A stretch of 64,000 nucleotides of DNA from Owenia fusiformis (taxonomy: Eukaryota > Annelida > Polychaeta > Sabellida > Oweniidae): the NCBI GenBank assembly GCA_903813345.2, contig CAIIXF020000010.1, positions 10,656,349-10,720,348 of the forward strand. Direction: 5' to 3'. Within the stretch, counting starts at the first letter, position 1; each line of letters opens with the position of its first letter. This document shows, piece after piece, positions 60,703-64,000 of this stretch. The notes beneath the pieces were generated by a model, which saw only the letters and a program-made list of their open reading frames with translations, made no database searches and had not been told where the DNA came from. Made by a program: the position numbers and the translations under genes.

Positions 60703-60757
60703 ATGGCGGACGAAGGAAAAGGTTTGAATGATTTCCTTTCCAAAGTCGACCAGATTG
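60703..60757 (+). CDS. TTC12: TTC12 exon 1 (start codon)
   Basis: ATG in context acaatATGG; encodes MADEGKGLNDFLSKVDQI plus one base, donor GTAGGT. Human TTC12 begins MADDEDLEKFLKNVDEI, which supports this start. Confidence 0.92.
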
Positions 60758-63700
60758 GTAGGTATCCCGCGTAGCAAAAGATGCATTGGACGTTGTAGAT
60801 TGTTTGTGATATATCAAAGATTAAATAGACTGGGTTTAAAAGTCGTATTTTGATGTTATATAGATTTTGGTGTAATGACCAATGCTGGAAATGAACATTG
60901 CTGATTCAGTGAAAACTCATTTGATTCTAGAATAATCTAGATGTCTAAATTGGGCTGCGCTTGCTCTGATGCTTCACATTAGAGCTCGTCTATTTATCTA
61001 TTTACTGCTTTTGGGATTATGTAAGCTTATGCACTGTGCAATATGATATTTTGTGACTGAACTTATAACAGAGCCCAGTGTTTGTAATTTTGAATTTTTA
61101 ATGATGTAAATCAAGATTATTTCTAGACTACTCGCATCTTGTTTATTGAAATAGTTCCATTGTTGAAATAGCCTCTGGATGAAGTAACCTCATACGTCAA
61201 CGTGGGGGAACCCTAGACAGTCTCCAATAGAGTACAGGGAGGCAATGTCATCCATGTAGGTAATTGACAGACAAATGACTGCATGCACTGAGTGTCCGAC
61301 AGTTACCTAAATGGACGACATTGCCCCCCTCTCCTCTAATGACCAATTACATATTTTATTCGAAATAAAATAAAGAAAAATCTTGAGACCTCAAATTACT
61401 AATTTTCATTGCAGAAAAACTGGTAAAAGGTCTAAATGCCGAAGATGATGAAGAGAGGAAAGCTGCCTTTCAAGATTCAGATGCATTCTTAGCTGAACAT
61501 CTCCCACCATCTGAAAGATCAAAAACTGGCAAAGCAGGTATAGTTAAAGAAACAGAATGTGCATGTTAAGCTACCCAATCCCCCGGGGGGTTCACTGTGT
61601 ACAAAATTTGTCAGGGGACCTAGGCTGAACCCTCAGATATCAATATATTCCCATACCAAAATGTCAAATTTGAATGTGTTCCCATACCAACCGATATTTT
61701 GCCAAAAAGCCATCCCAAATGCCCAAATATGAAACCAATGCCATACCAAATGTCAAAATATAGGACCAATGCCATGACTGGTCCAAAGTAGAATATTTCG
61801 TGGGAAAAAAGATTTTTATTTAAACTGAAGAAGGACCTAAGAAGAAGGCGATCTTTGAGGAAAACAAACCATAACAACCTCACAATGTGAATTTTTCCTT
61901 ATACATTTTATTTCAATATGTTAAGCATAAACTATAAACTTTTTTTCATTTACAGCATTTGATAGGACATTGATAAACAAAAGTGCTGGAGATGGAATGT
62001 CTCCACAAGATTCAGAGCAGCCTACTTGTCAAGGTTGGTAGTTCATTTCAAGACAAACTCAACAGTTAGACTAGACTGTGCAAGACTAGCTGGTTTCTAT
62101 TATTCAGAAAATTGCAATGTAGAGCTAGGTTGAATTTTTAATTGTAAGCTATTACCTCTTTTATGTTTTATACTGCCATGTATTTTAACATGGGTGTCAT
62201 AGTCAAGGAAAAGTATTATAAAGTCTAGTTTTCCTGATATGAAAAGTCAGAAATTTTTTGAATTTTCATCAAAAATAATCAATGGTCAGGGTATTATAGA
62301 ATTCTGCAGGATATGGTATGTTCCTATTGTATAGTATATTTACTGATTATTGATACAATTCATTCTTATGTGCTGTGTTGTAGATGAGATGATGAAAGTT
62401 CTAGAGGCTGATGCAGCTGATCGCTACAACAGAAGGCAGGTTGCTAAAAAAGAAGCTGATGAACTCAAAGAGAAAGGAAATGTCGAATTTAAAAATGGAA
62501 ACTATGAAGGAGCAATTGAGTGGTACACCAAGGTATGATTGATTTATGGCTTTTCGGGGATTGGTTGTTCCACAGTTTTCAAATATGGTTCCCAAATAAT
62601 TTCTGCATGCTTTCTCATTGTTAAGATGCCATACGATAGTAATAATAAAATAATAAAAGATCAGACCATCATTTAATCCTTTGATGCTCAGCTTTATTTT
62701 ACAAAAATAGGACTATATTCTTGTTTGTAGCACATACTCACTCAAGTACATAAAATAATGTCTAAACAACAATTATGGAAAATAATTCAGATTCTAAATG
62801 AAGGATTTAACTTCTCAAAATAAGACTATAGAATTTTATTATTGAGTATGTGCAACTTGTTGATGCATTTACAGGGTCTAGATGTACTAAAGGACACTAT
62901 TGCACTGTGGACTAACAGAGCCCAAGCAAATATCAAGCTTGGCAGATATAAAGAAGCATTACATGATTGTGAGTGGGCATTAAAGGTGAGTTCTCGTTTC
63001 TTATTTTGATGGCCAATTTCAACCAATGCAAATGTATGAATTACGTGTACCATAACATGTGTGCTACTTGGGAATACTATGTACTTAGTAAAAATGATCC
63101 TCTAAGTGAATTCCATATGTTCTATGAGCTTATCAAGCAAGAATATGCACCAAAAAGATTTTAAGATTATTCATTATTTGTGTCTATGTTAATGTGAGTT
63201 GCTAGCAAGTTTAAAACCGGCCTTTAAGTGAATTCCATATGTTCTATGAGCTTATCAAGCAAGAATATGCACCAAAAAGATTTTAAGATTATCTAATATT
63301 TGTATCTATGTTGTTCAGTTGATCATTCTTACTGTAGGTGGATGAAATGTGCTTGAAGGCCTATGTACACCAAGGCAAGGCTAACTTGGGCCTTAAACAA
63401 TATGACCAAGCCATAGAAAGCTATAATAACATAAAAAGAATAGACAAGAAGAAGGAAAATATGGTCAAAGGTATCTACATATTTTGTAACTACATAGTTT
63501 TTATGTCACCACCACAAGTTGTGACATATTGTTATAGTCTCTAACTTTTTTGTGGATGGTGTTTGGCGTCTGTAACAAATGGCTTAAAGTGGCCGGTGTC
63601 TGTAACAAATGACAGGTGGTGATATTTTGCATGTTAATGCTTTATTCATTATTGCAACCATATCTGATTTAATCTGTATGTACTTGTGAATTTCTGCCAT

Positions 63701-64000
63701 TGAAAACAATTTCTGAATATTTTGATTAATTGTTGCAAGGGAAGATGAAACTAATGTGAAATGTTTGATATATTTTAATAAAATGCTTCGAAAAATAACA
63801 AATAACTGCAAATAGGAGCTATGGTGTTGAGAGAATATCCTTTGAATATTCATTCCTTTGTAGGTTACATCAATGAAGTAGAGCTTGCTAGGGCATCAAT
63901 GCAGCATGAAGAGGCAGCTAAAGCTTCATTCCAGTCTGGAAACTTGGGTGCTAAGGGTGTAGTAGAACTCCTAGAGAAGCTGATCAAGCCAGGAGAGATG
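60703..64000 (+). CDS. TTC12: Tetratricopeptide repeat protein 12 (first 7 exons, 3' truncated by window)
   Basis: Exons 60703-60757, 61415-61537, 61956-62033, 62384-62532, 62875-62985, 63338-63470 and 63864-64000 (open) join in frame to 262 codons. It starts MADEGKGLNDFLSKVDQIEK. Three TPRs follow: KEADELKEKGNVEFKNGNYE..WYTK (residues about 115-135, completed by the next exon), LWTNRAQANIKLGRYKEALH..CEWALK, and KAYVHQGKANLGLKQYDQAI. Then comes a linker (KGYINEVELAR.., LLEKLIKPGEM) leading to the ARM-like half beyond the window. Order and sequence match human TTC12. TTC12 is a cytoplasmic factor needed to preassemble ciliary dynein arms; human loss causes primary ciliary dyskinesia. Confidence 0.95.
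61415..61537 (+). CDS. TTC12: TTC12 exon 2
   Basis: Acceptor cattgcag; encodes EKLVKGLNAEDDEERKAAFQ, then DSDAFLAEHLPPSERSKTGK; donor GTATAG. Confidence 0.9.
61956..62033 (+). CDS. TTC12: TTC12 exon 3
   Basis: Acceptor catttacag; encodes AFDRTLINKSAGDGMSPQDS then EQPTCQ. The TLINK segment corresponds to TLNKT in the human protein. Donor GTTGGT. Confidence 0.88.
62384..62532 (+). CDS. TTC12: TTC12 exon 4 (TPR 1)
   Basis: Acceptor gtgttgtag; encodes DEMMKVLEADAADRYNRRQV, then KEADELKEKGNVEFKNGNYE and GAIEWYTK. The KEKGN.xF..G.Y..A pattern is the TPR signature. Confidence 0.95.
62875..62985 (+). CDS. TTC12: TTC12 exon 5 (TPR 2)
   Basis: Exactly 37 codons; encodes GLDVLKDTIALWTNRAQANI, then KLGRYKEALHDCEWALK. 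The DCEWALK ending is identical in human TTC12. Confidence 0.96.
63103..63294. repeat. Tandem duplication of about 72 bp (period 121) in TTC12 intron 5
   Basis: taagtgaattccatatgttc .. caccaaaaagattttaagat occurs at 63103 and again at 63224, with tttgt(g/a)tctatgtt following each copy. Confidence 0.85.
63338..63470 (+). CDS. TTC12: TTC12 exon 6 (TPR 3)
   Basis: Encodes VDEMCLKAYVHQGKANLGLK, then QYDQAIESYNNIKRIDKKKE and NMVK; donor GTATCT. Confidence 0.95.
63498..63646 (-). repeat. Dispersed repeat 'GTCACCACC', minus-strand copy in TTC12 intron 6
   Basis: Reverse-complement copy: tttttatgtcaccaccacaa, atattgttatagtctctaac, ttttttgtggatggtgtttg, tctgtaacaaatgacaggtg and gcatgttaatgctttatt. 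It begins 28 bp after the exon 6 donor. Confidence 0.7.
63864..64000 (+). CDS. TTC12: TTC12 exon 7 (runs off window)
   Basis: Acceptor cctttgtag; encodes GYINEVELARASMQHEEAAK, then ASFQSGNLGAKGVVELLEKL and IKPGEM at the window edge. It corresponds to the KGYLNQVDLQEK..LLETLSKPDQI linker in human. Confidence 0.93.

Overview
This is a eukaryotic nuclear window, almost certainly from a marine invertebrate animal. It is AT-rich, has small phase-consistent exons with GT/AG splice sites, introns up to about 22 kb, and a dense load of short non-autonomous DNA transposons, LINE fragments and minisatellites. The sequence alone does not fix the phylum. Exons were found by reading both strands for splice sites and matching the joined translations to known families. 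Most long open frames outside the exons are repeat-derived or chance.

Layout. (1) 1-1605, plus strand: the last exon or two of a small cysteine-rich, probably secreted protein. (2) 2131-51757, minus strand: a FERM-domain gene of the FRMD3/FRMD5 type. Twelve exons are secure and join without a frame break (342 codons, FERM plus FERM-adjacent region). A thirteenth terminal exon encoding a Cys-rich tail is tentative. Its introns hold most of the repeats. (3) 54537-58563, minus strand: a complete nine-exon IFT57 gene (416 aa, intraflagellar transport complex B), probably with a non-coding first exon near 60.3 kb. (4) 60703-64000, plus strand: the first seven exons of TTC12 (262 codons; TPR protein of ciliary dynein-arm assembly), running off the right edge.

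IFT57 and TTC12 are head to head, with about 0.3-0.4 kb between the inferred IFT57 first exon and the TTC12 start codon. An imperfect RFX X-box lies 11 bp before the TTC12 ATG, so the two ciliary genes may share a bidirectional, ciliogenesis-controlled promoter.

The most unusual structures are repeats. A 4.4-kb foldback element (5519-9905) has near-identical arms of about 1.5 kb closed by a 21-nt minisatellite that switches orientation inside the loop. A 190-195-bp tandem array at 23.76-24.54 kb has copied the 3' splice site and first half of a FRMD coding exon three extra times. There is an apparently perfect 816-bp tandem duplication (47701-49332), a 29-nt minisatellite with a 232-bp higher-order period, a truncated LINE inserted into a 49-nt minisatellite, two TA-flanked mariner-type elements, a perfect 121-bp inverted repeat in the IFT57 5' intron, and several dispersed families of about 150-200 bp. 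No tRNA, rRNA or CRISPR array was recognised.
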